This document shows, piece by piece, positions 52,163 through 60,927 of a stretch of DNA of 64,000 bases. Position 1 is the first letter of the stretch; each line of letters starts with the position of its first letter. The position numbers were made by a program, and so were the translations under genes. The DNA is from JBFAPK01 sp040676675 (GTDB lineage Bacteria > Actinomycetota > Actinomycetes > Mycobacteriales > Micromonosporaceae): contig NZ_JBFAPK010000002.1 of assembly GCF_040676675.1 (NCBI RefSeq), positions 124,001 to 188,000 on the forward strand, given 5' to 3'. The notes beneath the pieces were generated by a model, which ran no database searches, was not told the origin of the DNA, and worked only from the letters and a program-made list of their open reading frames with translations.

Positions 52163-53262
52163 CGCCCCGCCGCGCGCTCGTCGGTGCCGTGACGAGCATC
52201 GGGGCCGTGACGAGTCGCCCCCGCGCTCTCACCGGCGCCGCGACGGCCCGCCGGTTCGCGGCCGGTCTCGCGCTGGCCGTGCTGCTGCTCGCGGCGGCGG
52301 CCGGGCTCTGGCGGTCGGCCCGTACGGAGAGCCACACCGACCCGGCCCGGCGGCTCGCCGCCGAGCTGCGCTGCCCGGCCTGCCAGGGCGAGTCCGTCGC
52401 CGACTCGCGCTCCCCGATCGCCGCCGCGATGCGCGACGCCATCGGCGGCCAGTTCGCCCAGGGACGCAGCCCCGAGCAGGTGCGGGCGTACCTGGTGGAG
52501 CGTTACGGCCCCGAGGTGCTCGCGGCGCCGCCGGCGCGCGGACCCGGGCTGCTGCTCTGGGCGGCGCCGGCGCTGGCGCTGCTCGCCGGCGCGGTGCCGC
52601 CGGCGGTACGCGCCGCCCGCCGCGCCCGCCCGGTCGCGGGCGGCACCACGGCGGACGGTGCCACGGCGGCAGGCACCACAGCGGCATGCGCCACGGCGGA
52701 CGGCACCACATCGGCAGGCGCGCGGCCCGCGCCGGAGCGACCCGGTACCGGAGCGGGATCCTCCGTCCGCGCGGGACGGAGCGGTGCGAGCGGCCGGGTC
52801 TGGTACGCCGCCGCGGCGTGCCTGCTCGTCCTCGTCGGCGGCGTAGCCGTGGCCCGGCCGTACCTGCCCGGCCGGGCCGGGACCGGGGCGGCCACGGAAC
52901 CGGTCGCGGGACGGACGGGCGACCCGGTCGCGGACCGGCTCGTCCTCGCCCGGTCCATGGAGGAACAGGGCCGGTACGACGCGGCGGCCGAGATCTACCG
53001 CGATGTGCTGGAGCAGCGGCCGGCCGACGAGGTCCGCCTCCGGCTGGCGTTCACGCTTATCCGCTCTGGCGAGGTCGACCGGGCCGAACGGCTCGCCGCC
53101 GAGGTGCTGGCCGGCCGCCCCGACGCGCCCGACGCGCTGCTGATGCTGGGCCTAGCCCGGCGGGCGGGCGGCCGGCGCGACGCGGAGGAGCCGCTGCGCC
53201 GGTTCCTGGTGCTCGCCCCGGAGCATCCCGCCGCGCCCGAGGTACGCCGCCTGCTCGGGTAG
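52159..53262 (+). CDS. ccmH: CcmH/CcmI-like fusion for cytochrome c maturation
   Basis: A 367-residue protein in two modules. The N-terminal module (about 65-150) is CcmH, with the redox motif LRCPACQGESVADS and a following helix. After an Ala/Thr/Gly-rich repeated linker (about 160-195) and a second transmembrane helix comes a TPR-like domain (MEEQGRYDAAAEIYRDVLEQ, LRRFLVLAPEHPAAPEVRRL), as in CcmI, which holds apocytochrome. GTG 52159 overlaps the ccmG stop. Last gene of the operon; 53263-53490 after it shows no gene. Confidence 0.87.
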   Translation: MTPRRALVGAVTSIGAVTSRPRALTGAATARRFAAGLALAVLLLAAAAGLWRSARTESHTDPARRLAAELRCPACQGESVADSRSPIAAAMRDAIGGQFAQGRSPEQVRAYLVERYGPEVLAAPPARGPGLLLWAAPALALLAGAVPPAVRAARRARPVAGGTTADGATAAGTTAACATADGTTSAGARPAPERPGTGAGSSVRAGRSGASGRVWYAAAACLLVLVGGVAVARPYLPGRAGTGAATEPVAGRTGDPVADRLVLARSMEEQGRYDAAAEIYRDVLEQRPADEVRLRLAFTLIRSGEVDRAERLAAEVLAGRPDAPDALLMLGLARRAGGRRDAEEPLRRFLVLAPEHPAAPEVRRLLG

Positions 53263-53490
53263 GACCCCCGGCGCCTCGCGCATCCCGGGCAGAACCGAGA
53301 AGGTCTCACGCCATTCCCGGATCCGTCGACAATCGCTCGGCGCACCGACAGTCCGCCCACGCGTCGCCATTCTCTCGGCGCGTCGAGCCCGTTCTGCGAT
53401 ACCGGCCGTCCACCGGTAACGATCCGCGCGTCCTTCCGCCATGGTACGAATACGAATACCCGGCGACAGGATCAGCGAGGCGGATGACCG

Positions 53491-54651
53491 GTGACGGAGA
53501 AAAGGGTAGAACGGCTGCTCAGAAAGCCGGAACGCCCGCGTGAGATCTCCTTTCTCGAACTCTTCTTCGACCTGGCCATCATCTTCTCGCTCACCCAACT
53601 GACGCGGCGACTGCTGGAGGATTTCAGCGCGGATAACAGCGTGCAGACGCTGATTCTCCTGGCGGCGGTCTGGTGGATCTGGGTGGCCGCGTCCCGCACC
53701 GCGGACTGGTTGAACCCGCACGAGCCGGCGCTGCAATGGATCATCAGCGTGTTGATGTTCGTAGGGCTGCTCGCGGCCGCCGCCGTACCCAGGGCCTTCG
53801 ACGGACACGGCCTCGTCTTCGCCAGCGCGTACGTCCTCTCCCACGTCGGGCGGCATTTGGCGATCATGTACGTGCTGCGGGGGCACCCGTTGCAGACCCG
53901 CTCGGCGCGCGCCGCGATCTGGTTCGCCGGCGGTGGGGTTCCGTGGCTCGTGGGGGCGTTCCTGCCCGCGCCGTGGCGGTTGGTCTGCTGGTCGGTGGCG
54001 ATCGTGGTCGACTACGTGGGGGCGGGCCTCGGCTGGCCGGTACCCGGGCTGGGCAACGTACGCGAGCACCTGCGGGTGACCGGCGACCACATCGCCGAGC
54101 GGCATCGCCAGGTCTTCATCGTCGGCCTCGGGGAACTGATCCTCGCCAGCGGAATCGCCTACAGCCAGAGCCGGCTCGACTGGGGCCGGACGCTGGCCTT
54201 CGCCATCACGTTCGCCAACGCCGTGCTGATGCTGTGGATCTACTTCCTCCCGCGCGACGTCGACCTCGCGCGCACCCTCAACAGCCGACCACCCCACGTG
54301 GCGATCTTCGCCTCCTACGCGCACGGCCTCATGATCGCCGGAATCGTGGTGACCGCGATGGGCGACGAGGTCCTGATCGGCCACCCCCTCGGCGAGCCCC
54401 GCGCGGCCTGGCCGGCCGCCGTCATCGCCGGCGCGTTCGTCTACCTCGCCGGACGCACCGTCTACGCGCTCATCGTGTTCCGGCAGCCGGCCTGGCGGGC
54501 GCCGGGCGGGATGCTGGTCCTCGCCGCCGCCGCGCCCGGCCTGCTGGCGCTGCCGACGCTGGCCGTCGCGGTCGTGGTGAACCTCGTGCTGTTCGCCGTG
54601 GTCCTCGCCTACCGCAGGATCCGGCGCCGGGCCCGGCTCCGCGTGTCGTGA
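53491..54651 (+). CDS. LtrA-like low-temperature-requirement protein A
   Basis: A 386-residue membrane protein with about ten hydrophobic segments. It begins with the LtrA hallmark SFLELFFDLAIIFSLTQL and has VFIVGLGELILASG in the second half, where LtrA proteins carry a conserved glutamate. The function of the family is unclear (originally linked to growth of Listeria in the cold). GTG 53491 follows GCGAGGCGG. Its TGA overlaps the ATG of a paralogue. Confidence 0.85.
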   Translation: MTEKRVERLLRKPERPREISFLELFFDLAIIFSLTQLTRRLLEDFSADNSVQTLILLAAVWWIWVAASRTADWLNPHEPALQWIISVLMFVGLLAAAAVPRAFDGHGLVFASAYVLSHVGRHLAIMYVLRGHPLQTRSARAAIWFAGGGVPWLVGAFLPAPWRLVCWSVAIVVDYVGAGLGWPVPGLGNVREHLRVTGDHIAERHRQVFIVGLGELILASGIAYSQSRLDWGRTLAFAITFANAVLMLWIYFLPRDVDLARTLNSRPPHVAIFASYAHGLMIAGIVVTAMGDEVLIGHPLGEPRAAWPAAVIAGAFVYLAGRTVYALIVFRQPAWRAPGGMLVLAAAAPGLLALPTLAVAVVVNLVLFAVVLAYRRIRRRARLRVS

Positions 54652-55829
54652 TGGCCGATCCCCGGCAGCGGCGGCTGGAACGGCTGTTGCGAAAGCGCCG
54701 GAATCCGCGCGAGATCTCGTTCCACGAACTCTTCTTCGACCTGGCCATGATCTTCGCGCTGACCCGCGTCGCGCAACGGGTACTGGACGAGCTCACCCTG
54801 CTCAACATCACCGAGACGCTGGTGCTGTTCGCGGCGGTCTGGTGGGTGTGGATCGCGACGGCCTGGTCCACGGACTGGTTCAACCCGGACGAGCCGTACC
54901 TGCAACGCCTCATCATCGGCATCATGTTCGCCGGCCTGCTGATGGCCGCCGCCGTACCCAACGCCTACGGGTCCCACGGTCTCCTCTTCGCCGGCGCGTA
55001 CACGGCGATCCACCTCGGCCGGGGCCTGGTGATCCTGCCCGCCCTGCGGGGACACCCGCTGCAGGCCCGCTCGGCACGGGTGATGATCTGGTTCGGCGTC
55101 TCCGCCGTCCCGTGGCTGATCGGAGCCCTGCTGCCCGCGTCGCCACGGCTGGCGCTCTGGGCGGTGGCGATCGTCATCGACGGGGCGAGCGCCTGGTTCG
55201 GCTGGCCGGTACCGGGGCTGGGCCGCCTGCCGGTGGAGTACCTGCGCGTCGTCGGCGAGCACATCGCGGAGCGGTACCGCGAGATCTACATCATCTCCCT
55301 GGGCGCACCGCTGCTGGTCAGCGGGCTCGTCTACAGCGGCGCCGGCTTCGACTACTTCCGCACCGTCGCCTTCGCCCTCACCTTCGCCAGTACGCTGCTG
55401 CTGCTCTGGAGCTACTTCCTGCCGTACGGGAACAGCCTCGGCACGATCGTCAACAAGACGCATCCCCGGACCGCCGTCACCGCCGCGTACTGCCACGGAC
55501 TCATGATCGCCGGAGTGGCCGTCACGGCGGTCGGCAACGAGATGCTCGTCCGTCAGCCGGTCGGCGACCCGCCGCACTCCTGGACGCTGGTCGTCGTCGG
55601 CGGGTTCGCCCTGCACGCGATAGGCCGGACGCTCTTCGGCATACTGATGTTCGAGGCGCGCCGGCCGTGGCGCGGTCCCGTCGCCCTGGTCGTGGTCGTC
55701 GGCCTGACGCCGGCGCTGTTCGACATGCCCCTGCTGGTCGTGGCCGGCCTCGTCGTCGCGGTGCACTTCTGCCTGGTCCTCAGTCTCGCGCGGGTCCGGA
55801 CGCCGGCTTCCACGCCGGCCCCGGGCTAG
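54651..55829 (+). CDS. LtrA-like protein, tandem paralogue
   Basis: A 392-residue protein clearly homologous to the preceding one along its whole length (SFHELFFDLAMIFALTRVAQ, LRGHPLQARSARVMIWFG, GWPVPGLG). It differs at the conserved late motif: LGAPLLVSG here against LGELILASG upstream, so the glutamate is lost. ATG 54651 overlaps the upstream TGA. A hairpin terminator starts at its stop codon. The pair probably arose by local duplication. Confidence 0.85.
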   Translation: MADPRQRRLERLLRKRRNPREISFHELFFDLAMIFALTRVAQRVLDELTLLNITETLVLFAAVWWVWIATAWSTDWFNPDEPYLQRLIIGIMFAGLLMAAAVPNAYGSHGLLFAGAYTAIHLGRGLVILPALRGHPLQARSARVMIWFGVSAVPWLIGALLPASPRLALWAVAIVIDGASAWFGWPVPGLGRLPVEYLRVVGEHIAERYREIYIISLGAPLLVSGLVYSGAGFDYFRTVAFALTFASTLLLLWSYFLPYGNSLGTIVNKTHPRTAVTAAYCHGLMIAGVAVTAVGNEMLVRQPVGDPPHSWTLVVVGGFALHAIGRTLFGILMFEARRPWRGPVALVVVVGLTPALFDMPLLVVAGLVVAVHFCLVLSLARVRTPASTPAPG

Positions 55830-55868
55830 GCCCGTTTCACGAGGACCGGCCGCCTTGTGAAACGCGCC
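55829..55868. terminator. Hairpin terminator after the LtrA pair
   Basis: GGCCCGTTTCAC (55829-55840) pairs with GTGAAACGCGCC (55857-55868), 11 of 12 positions, with a 16-base loop. It begins on the last base of the TAG stop codon and lies before the convergent membrane-protein gene. Confidence 0.65.
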
Positions 55869-55945
55869 CAGGCCGTCAGGCGCCTACTTCCCCAGCAGGT
55901 CGGGCCGGTACGCGCGGAACCACTCGCCGGCACGCGCCCGGGCAC

Positions 55946-56584
55946 TCACGCCCGGACCGGTCGCGTCGCGCGGGCGCCCGCCCAGCGCGGCCGGCGCGAC
56001 AGGCCGACGACGAGCAGGACCAGGGAGAGCAGCGGCAACGGGTGGCCGACGACGAAGGCGAGCACCAGATCGGCGAGGCCGCCCAGGACCGTCGCGACGA
56101 ACACCCACTTCGGACCGGTACCCCCGGCGACGCGCGGCCGGCCGCGGACGGTACCCCAGGGCTTCGCCACGGAGAGCCATCCCTGGAACGCGATCGCGCT
56201 CGCCATCAGCCCCGTACCGACGACCTGCGCGGCCGAGGGCCCCGCCGTGACCGAGTCCTCGAGCACTCGCGAGAGCACGAAGATGCCGAGGTAGAGCTGC
56301 ACGACGGTGATGCCGAACTTGACCAGTACCCACCAGTGCCGGAAGAAGCCCCACGGGGTGGCGGCCGCCAGCATGATTCCGGTGAACGCCGACGCGTCGG
56401 CCATCGGGCCGACCAGGCGACCGTCGACCCGCAGCGCCATGGCGGTCGCGGCGTCGCGCACGACGGCGTCGTCCGTGGCGAGGCCGACGGAGAGGAGCAC
56501 GCAGAGCGTCATGGCCTGCGCCATCCAGCCGACCGAGGTCAGGATGTGCAGCCACACCGTGAGCTGACGCCACCGCTTCGCCAT
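55946..56584 (-). CDS. Polytopic membrane protein, DUF2269-like
   Basis: A 212-residue protein with about five hydrophobic segments. The N-terminal LTVWLHILTSVGWMAQAMTL, with a histidine in helix 1, and WWVLVKFGITVVQLYLGIFV are reminiscent of DUF2269-type proteins related to heme-binding membrane proteins. The assignment is tentative. ATG 56584. No operon partner is apparent; the neighbours are on separate transcripts. Confidence 0.5.
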   Translation of the reverse strand: MAKRWRQLTVWLHILTSVGWMAQAMTLCVLLSVGLATDDAVVRDAATAMALRVDGRLVGPMADASAFTGIMLAAATPWGFFRHWWVLVKFGITVVQLYLGIFVLSRVLEDSVTAGPSAAQVVGTGLMASAIAFQGWLSVAKPWGTVRGRPRVAGGTGPKWVFVATVLGGLADLVLAFVVGHPLPLLSLVLLVVGLSRRPRWAGARATRPVRA

Positions 56585-56651
56585 GCGTCAGATGCTCGCC
56601 GCACCGGCCGCCGAGAAGCCATCGGAGAAAACCCGGATCCGGGGCCGGGGT

Positions 56652-57206
56652 TTACCCGGGTACGCGCCCGGACGCCGTACGGGAGGGGCCGAGCGCCCGC
56701 TCCAGCCGCGCGATGTCCGCCGCGTCCTTCTCCCGGCGGGGGCGGCCCGGAACCCAGACCGGCATCATCCTCTTGATCTCGATCTGCGCCGCCGGGCTGA
56801 CGACGGGGCAGACCTGCCGCCCGATCCGGCCGGTCGTACCGTCGAGCATCCCCGCCGGCCAGGGCTGCCCGGCCCAGGGCCCGCCGCCGACCACCACCCG
56901 GCCCGGACCGTCCTCGGCCAGCCAGGCGAAGCTCAGCTCCTCGCCCTCCTTGACGAGGTCGAGCTGCTGCTCCGGCGGCGGCCCGTCCAGCGGACGGTAG
57001 CCGTGCCGGAGCAGCGCGGCGCGCAGCACCGCCGCGTCGTGCGCCCAGGCGAACCAGTCGACGTCGACGTGGTCGCGGGTGACCTCGCCGAGGAAGAAGT
57101 CCATCGCCCAGCCGCCGCGCAGCCACACCCGGACGTTGAGCTCCCCGGCCAGCCGCACCACCTCGGCGATCAGCCGCAGCTGCCGCTCGGCGCGTTCCGT
57201 ATCCAC
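56652..57206 (-). CDS. Nucleotidyltransferase-like protein, aminoglycoside ANT(2'')-related fold
   Basis: A 184-residue protein with the minimal nucleotidyltransferase signature: RGGWAMDFFLG followed by TRDHVDVDWFAW, giving the G-G-x3-D and D-x-D acidic pattern seen in aminoglycoside 2''-adenylyltransferase-like proteins. The substrate is unknown; resistance should not be assumed. GTG 57206 begins seven bases after a TACCGT -10-like hexamer with no Shine-Dalgarno, so the mRNA may be leaderless. A longer frame to 57389 would overlap the divergent small gene region and starts with a basic, disordered stretch. Confidence 0.6.
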   Translation of the reverse strand: MDTERAERQLRLIAEVVRLAGELNVRVWLRGGWAMDFFLGEVTRDHVDVDWFAWAHDAAVLRAALLRHGYRPLDGPPPEQQLDLVKEGEELSFAWLAEDGPGRVVVGGGPWAGQPWPAGMLDGTTGRIGRQVCPVVSPAAQIEIKRMMPVWVPGRPRREKDAADIARLERALGPSRTASGRVPG

Positions 57207-57304
57207 GGGGGGAACGGTACGAGCCGCCGGCTGCCCGGGTCGAGCGATATGGGCCGCGCCGGTGCGGCGAGGTTTCCGCCGGTCAGGGGCGGGAACCTCG
57301 CGGC

Positions 57305-57541
57305 ATGGAGTCGTACGCGGATCTGGACCTCGCGACGCTGCGCGCCATCGCGCGCGGGGCGAACGTGCCCGGAGCCGACCGGATGTCACACGACGAACTG
57401 GTCGGCGCGCTCCGCTGGGTCGGAGCCGACCAACCGACGGGCGAACCGGTCGACACGAAACTGTCCGACCCGAACGACCCGGAAACGGACGCCGGTCTGT
57501 ATCACGGTCAGGGCGTCGGCCGGCGGGAGCGGCGCGCCTGA
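57305..57541 (+). CDS. Small Rho-N/SAP-like domain protein
   Basis: A 78-residue acidic protein. Residues 6-40 (LDLATLRAIARGANVPGADR, then MSHDELVGALRWVG) resemble the helix-extended-loop-helix of Rho N-terminal or SAP domains, which bind nucleic acid. The C-terminal half is polar and probably disordered. ATG 57305. No neighbour suggests a function. Confidence 0.55.
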   Translation: MESYADLDLATLRAIARGANVPGADRMSHDELVGALRWVGADQPTGEPVDTKLSDPNDPETDAGLYHGQGVGRRERRA

Positions 57542-57585
57542 CCCCGCGCCGCCGGGTGACCTCGGGCGCCGCCGGGTGACGGGAA

Positions 57586-59001
57586 TCAGCAGCGGGGTAC
57601 GCCCGGGAGGAAGCCCCCGCCGCCCGTGTTGACGTACGTGTCGGAGACCCAGCGGTCCGTACCGATCCTGTCCCAGACGCTGCTCGTACCGTAGTAGCCG
57701 GTCACCGTCGTGCCGTTGGCCTGGCAGTAGACGCTGACGCCCGTACCGTTCGTGGCGCTGCCGACCACGGCGTAGCCGGTGCCCGGACCGGAACGGATGT
57801 TGAGCGAACCGCCGCCGGTGGTCACCGTGCCCGCGCCGATCCCGGTGACGCCGTTGACCAGTTGCAGGTAGTACGTCCAGTTCCAGTTCGGACCCGGGTC
57901 GGTGTGGGTGGCGCCGGGGACCTCGACGTGCCCGATGATGTGCGCCCGGTCCCTCGGAATGCCGTACTTGCTGGTCAGGTTGCGGGTCAGCGCGGCGGAG
58001 GCGCGGTACATCGCGTCGGTGAACCAGCTGGGGTTGTCGACGTATCCCTCGTGCTCGATGCCGATCGACTGGGTGTTGTAGGTCCAGTTCCCGGCGTGCC
58101 AGGCGATGTCCTTCTCCCGTACCGACTGGGTGATCGCGCCGTCGGAGGAGCGCACGGTGTAGTGGGCGCTCACCTGCGAGGACGGGTTCTGGAACCAGCT
58201 GATCGAGCCCGCGTACGAACCCTGGGTGACGTGGATGACCACGTAGTTGATCCGGTAGTCGCTGGTCCGGTTGGCCACCGTGTAGTTGCCCGAGTAGGCG
58301 GGCGCCCACGCGGCCGGCCCGTAGTCGGTGCTCATGGTGCCGACGCCGCCCGAGCCGAGCGCCGCCACCCCGGTCAACGCTCCCCGCCTCGGGGCGACCG
58401 GTCGCCCGGTGACGGTGACGGCGCCGTCCGGCGTGCGGAGGCCGGCGGCGAGCAGGTCGTAGACGGTGTCGCCGTAGAGCCGGGCGACCGCGGGGTCCGT
58501 GGCGCCGCCGTAGCGGGTCACCGGGCCGTACCAGTGGGCGAGGTCGGCGCGCTGGGCGGCGGTCAGGCCGGCCGCGTCGGCGTACGACCGCAGCACGGCG
58601 GCGGCGCCGGTGATGTTGGCGGCCGGGTCGGTGCGCAGCGCGGCCCGGTTCAGGCCGGTACGGGCGGCCGCCTCGTCCAGGGTGCGCACCTTCGGGTTGC
58701 TGGTCAGGTGCATGGGCCCGTAGCCGCCCGACGCGCTGGGCGCGCCGCCGTGCCCGTCCAGGCGGGTCTCCGCGTAGCCGAGGGCGACGAGCAGGTCGCG
58801 GGGCACGTCGTACCGGGCCGCCGCACCGGCGAACGCGACCGCGAGCGGGCCGGCGGGATCCGCGACCGCGAGCGGGCCGGGGTGGTCGGCGCTACCCGCC
58901 GGCGCGGCGAACGCGGGCTGGCCGGACAGGGCGACGGTCATGATCAGGGCGGCGGCGCCGAGCGGGCGGACGGTGCGGCGCCGGGGGAACCGAGTGGTCA
59001 C
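57586..59001 (-). CDS. Secreted N-acetylmuramoyl-L-alanine amidase with SH3 domain
   Basis: A 471-residue exported protein. Signal peptide (PLGAAALIMTVALSGQPAFA), then a helical domain resembling a lytic-transglycosylase-like fold (DLLVALGYAETRLDGHGG, YGPMHLTSN). An Ami_2 amidase domain follows with zinc ligands in YVVIHVTQGS and HTDPGPNWNW and the catalytic-site GIEHEGY. A bacterial SH3 repeat closes the chain (GGGSLNIRSGPGTGYAVVG). It would cleave the stem peptide from peptidoglycan. GTG 59001 follows GGAGGAG. Confidence 0.88.
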   Translation of the reverse strand: MTTRFPRRRTVRPLGAAALIMTVALSGQPAFAAPAGSADHPGPLAVADPAGPLAVAFAGAAARYDVPRDLLVALGYAETRLDGHGGAPSASGGYGPMHLTSNPKVRTLDEAAARTGLNRAALRTDPAANITGAAAVLRSYADAAGLTAAQRADLAHWYGPVTRYGGATDPAVARLYGDTVYDLLAAGLRTPDGAVTVTGRPVAPRRGALTGVAALGSGGVGTMSTDYGPAAWAPAYSGNYTVANRTSDYRINYVVIHVTQGSYAGSISWFQNPSSQVSAHYTVRSSDGAITQSVREKDIAWHAGNWTYNTQSIGIEHEGYVDNPSWFTDAMYRASAALTRNLTSKYGIPRDRAHIIGHVEVPGATHTDPGPNWNWTYYLQLVNGVTGIGAGTVTTGGGSLNIRSGPGTGYAVVGSATNGTGVSVYCQANGTTVTGYYGTSSVWDRIGTDRWVSDTYVNTGGGGFLPGVPRC

Positions 59002-59093
59002 GATCACTCCTCCGAGAGTGCGCGAAAGGTCCCGGACCCGGGATGTGGGCGTACCGTACCCGCTGAAGTTCATCGATGTCGAGAGATTGCGAC

Positions 59094-60875
59094 CTACCGC
59101 CTCGGCGTAAAGGTTTCCTTCATCCGCCGCAGCCGGGCCAGCGCCTCCTCCCGCTCGGACGGGGCGTCCACCAGCTCCGCCCGCTCGCGCGCGTAGAGCC
59201 GCACGAGGTCGGGGAACCGGTACCGGCCGCCGCCGGCCGGCTCCACCAGGTGCGCGTCGGCCAGCGCGTCCAGCGCCCGCTCGGCGACGCACGGCGGCAG
59301 CCCGACCAGCGCCGCGCAGCCGTACGGCGTCAGGTGTGTCCAGTCCGGCAGCGCGGCGAGCCGGAAGAGCCGGGCGGCGCGCCGGGGCTCCTCCTCCGCC
59401 GCCTCCGCGAACGCCCGGTACGCGAGGTCCAGGCTGGCCCGTACGGACAGGTCACCGAGCTGGAGGACGTCCAGCCGCCGCGCCTCGTCGGCGATCCGCT
59501 CGGCGAGCGCGACGAGCGGCGCGTCCAGCCGGACCGCCGCCCGCGCCCCGACGATCCGCAGCGCCAGCGGCAGCCCGCCGCAGGCCCGGACCACCGTCGC
59601 GGCGGCGGCCGGCTCGGCCGCCACCCGGTCGGCTCCGGCAAGTTCGGCGAACAGGTCGAGCGCGGCGTCGTGCGGCAGCGGGGCCAGGTGGACGCGCGCC
59701 GTCGCGTCGAGGTCGGCGAGGGCCGGCCGGCTCGTCACGATCGTGGCGCAGCCGGGCCCGCTGAGCAGCAGCGGACGGACCTGCGCCGCCGACGTGGCGT
59801 TGTCCAGCAGCACCAGCACCCCGCGCCCGGCCGTGCACGTCCGCAGCAGGGCGGACGCCTCGTCCGGCGACGCGGCCCCGGCCGGAACGCCCAGCGCCCG
59901 CAGGAGGCGGTGCAGCACCTCCGTCGGCCCCGCCATCGGGAGGCCGGCACCGGCCGCGAGGAGACCGGCACCGGGCACGGGCGGTACCCCGTACGCCGCC
60001 CGCAGGTCCACGTAGAGGCAGCCGCCCCGGTACCGGCCGGCGATCCGGTGGGCGACGTGCAGGGCGAGCGCCGATTTGCCGACCCCGCCGGCGCCCTCGA
60101 CCACGCAGACCGCACCGTCGGTGGCCACCGCCCCGGCCAGCCGTTCGATCTCCGCTTCCCGGCCGACCAGCAACGGAGGCGCGGGCGGCAGCTGGTACGG
60201 CACGGGCGGCGCCCACCCGTCCTCGCCCCGGCGCACCCCGACCCGGAGCCGGTGCGGGTCCGCGCCGGCCCGGTGCGGGTCGGCCCCGGACGATCGGCGC
60301 GGGTGCGGCGGGCGCGCCCCCGGGACCCGGCCACGGCCGGCACCGGCCGGGCCGACCGTTCGCTCTCCGGCCCCCGACGGACCGACCGTTCGTTCGCCGG
60401 GCACGAGCCGCAGCACCGCGGCGCGCTCGCCGTACGCCGTCGGCGCGGCGGCGGTGACCGCGCCGGCCGACGGACCGCCACCGGCGGTGGCGCGCGGCAG
60501 CGGGGCGCGTTCGTGCCGCTGCGGCGCGCGGGGCGCTTCGACCGGGGTACCTCCGGCCGCCGGCCGCCGCCGCGGGTAGGCGGCCGACCGGGCGGCGGCG
60601 AGCCGGGACCAGACGGCCAGCCACACCACCGCGCGGTCGTGTGGCACCTCGCAGGCGCGCAGCATCGCCGAGACCAGGTCGCGCCGCGGCAGGGTCGGCC
60701 GGCCCAGCATGGTCGCGAGCGTGCTGGGCGGCAGCACCTTCCCGTCGCGCTGCGCCCGCCGGGCGATGGCCCGGTAGGTGAGGCCGGACTGGACGCGAAC
60801 CCGGCGCAGCAGCGCGACGTACTGTTCCGGGCCGGTCGCGGCGGTCGGATCGACGCCGAAGTCGGAGGCCGTCAT
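59094..60875 (-). CDS. HTH (XRE-like) NB-ARC regulator
   Basis: A 593-residue STAND-type regulator. An N-terminal helix-turn-helix (LTYRAIARRAQRDGKVLPPS, residues 30-70) is joined by a long Pro/Ala/Arg-rich linker to an NB-ARC ATPase. The P-loop is GAGGVGKSALALH near residue 266, Walker B is VLVLLDNA, and GGLPLALRIVGARAA is the MHD-side helix. It ends after a winged-helix-like segment without the TPR repeats of full AfsR proteins. Such proteins often control natural-product genes. It lies downstream of an MFS gene on the same strand. Confidence 0.85.
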   Translation of the reverse strand: MTASDFGVDPTAATGPEQYVALLRRVRVQSGLTYRAIARRAQRDGKVLPPSTLATMLGRPTLPRRDLVSAMLRACEVPHDRAVVWLAVWSRLAAARSAAYPRRRPAAGGTPVEAPRAPQRHERAPLPRATAGGGPSAGAVTAAAPTAYGERAAVLRLVPGERTVGPSGAGERTVGPAGAGRGRVPGARPPHPRRSSGADPHRAGADPHRLRVGVRRGEDGWAPPVPYQLPPAPPLLVGREAEIERLAGAVATDGAVCVVEGAGGVGKSALALHVAHRIAGRYRGGCLYVDLRAAYGVPPVPGAGLLAAGAGLPMAGPTEVLHRLLRALGVPAGAASPDEASALLRTCTAGRGVLVLLDNATSAAQVRPLLLSGPGCATIVTSRPALADLDATARVHLAPLPHDAALDLFAELAGADRVAAEPAAAATVVRACGGLPLALRIVGARAAVRLDAPLVALAERIADEARRLDVLQLGDLSVRASLDLAYRAFAEAAEEEPRRAARLFRLAALPDWTHLTPYGCAALVGLPPCVAERALDALADAHLVEPAGGGRYRFPDLVRLYARERAELVDAPSEREEALARLRRMKETFTPRR

Positions 60876-60927
60876 GGTCCTCCACGTCAGATGTCATCCG
60901 CCACGCCCGGGCTGGGCGGAAGCGGGT

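Noticed and set aside
53263..53490. Gene or RNA in the ccm/LtrA gap
   Set aside because: No frame with family sequence or start-site support was seen. The gap probably holds only the terminator and the LtrA promoter.
57207..57389. Upstream extension of the nucleotidyltransferase-like protein to 57389
   Set aside because: The extension is Arg/Pro-rich, overlaps the 57305 small gene on the other strand, and the conserved sequence begins after 57206.
59002..59093. Possible c-di-AMP (ydaO) riboswitch before the amidase
   Set aside because: The leader is only about 90 bases and I could not find the conserved ydaO sequence blocks, although such switches precede cell-wall hydrolases in other actinobacteria.
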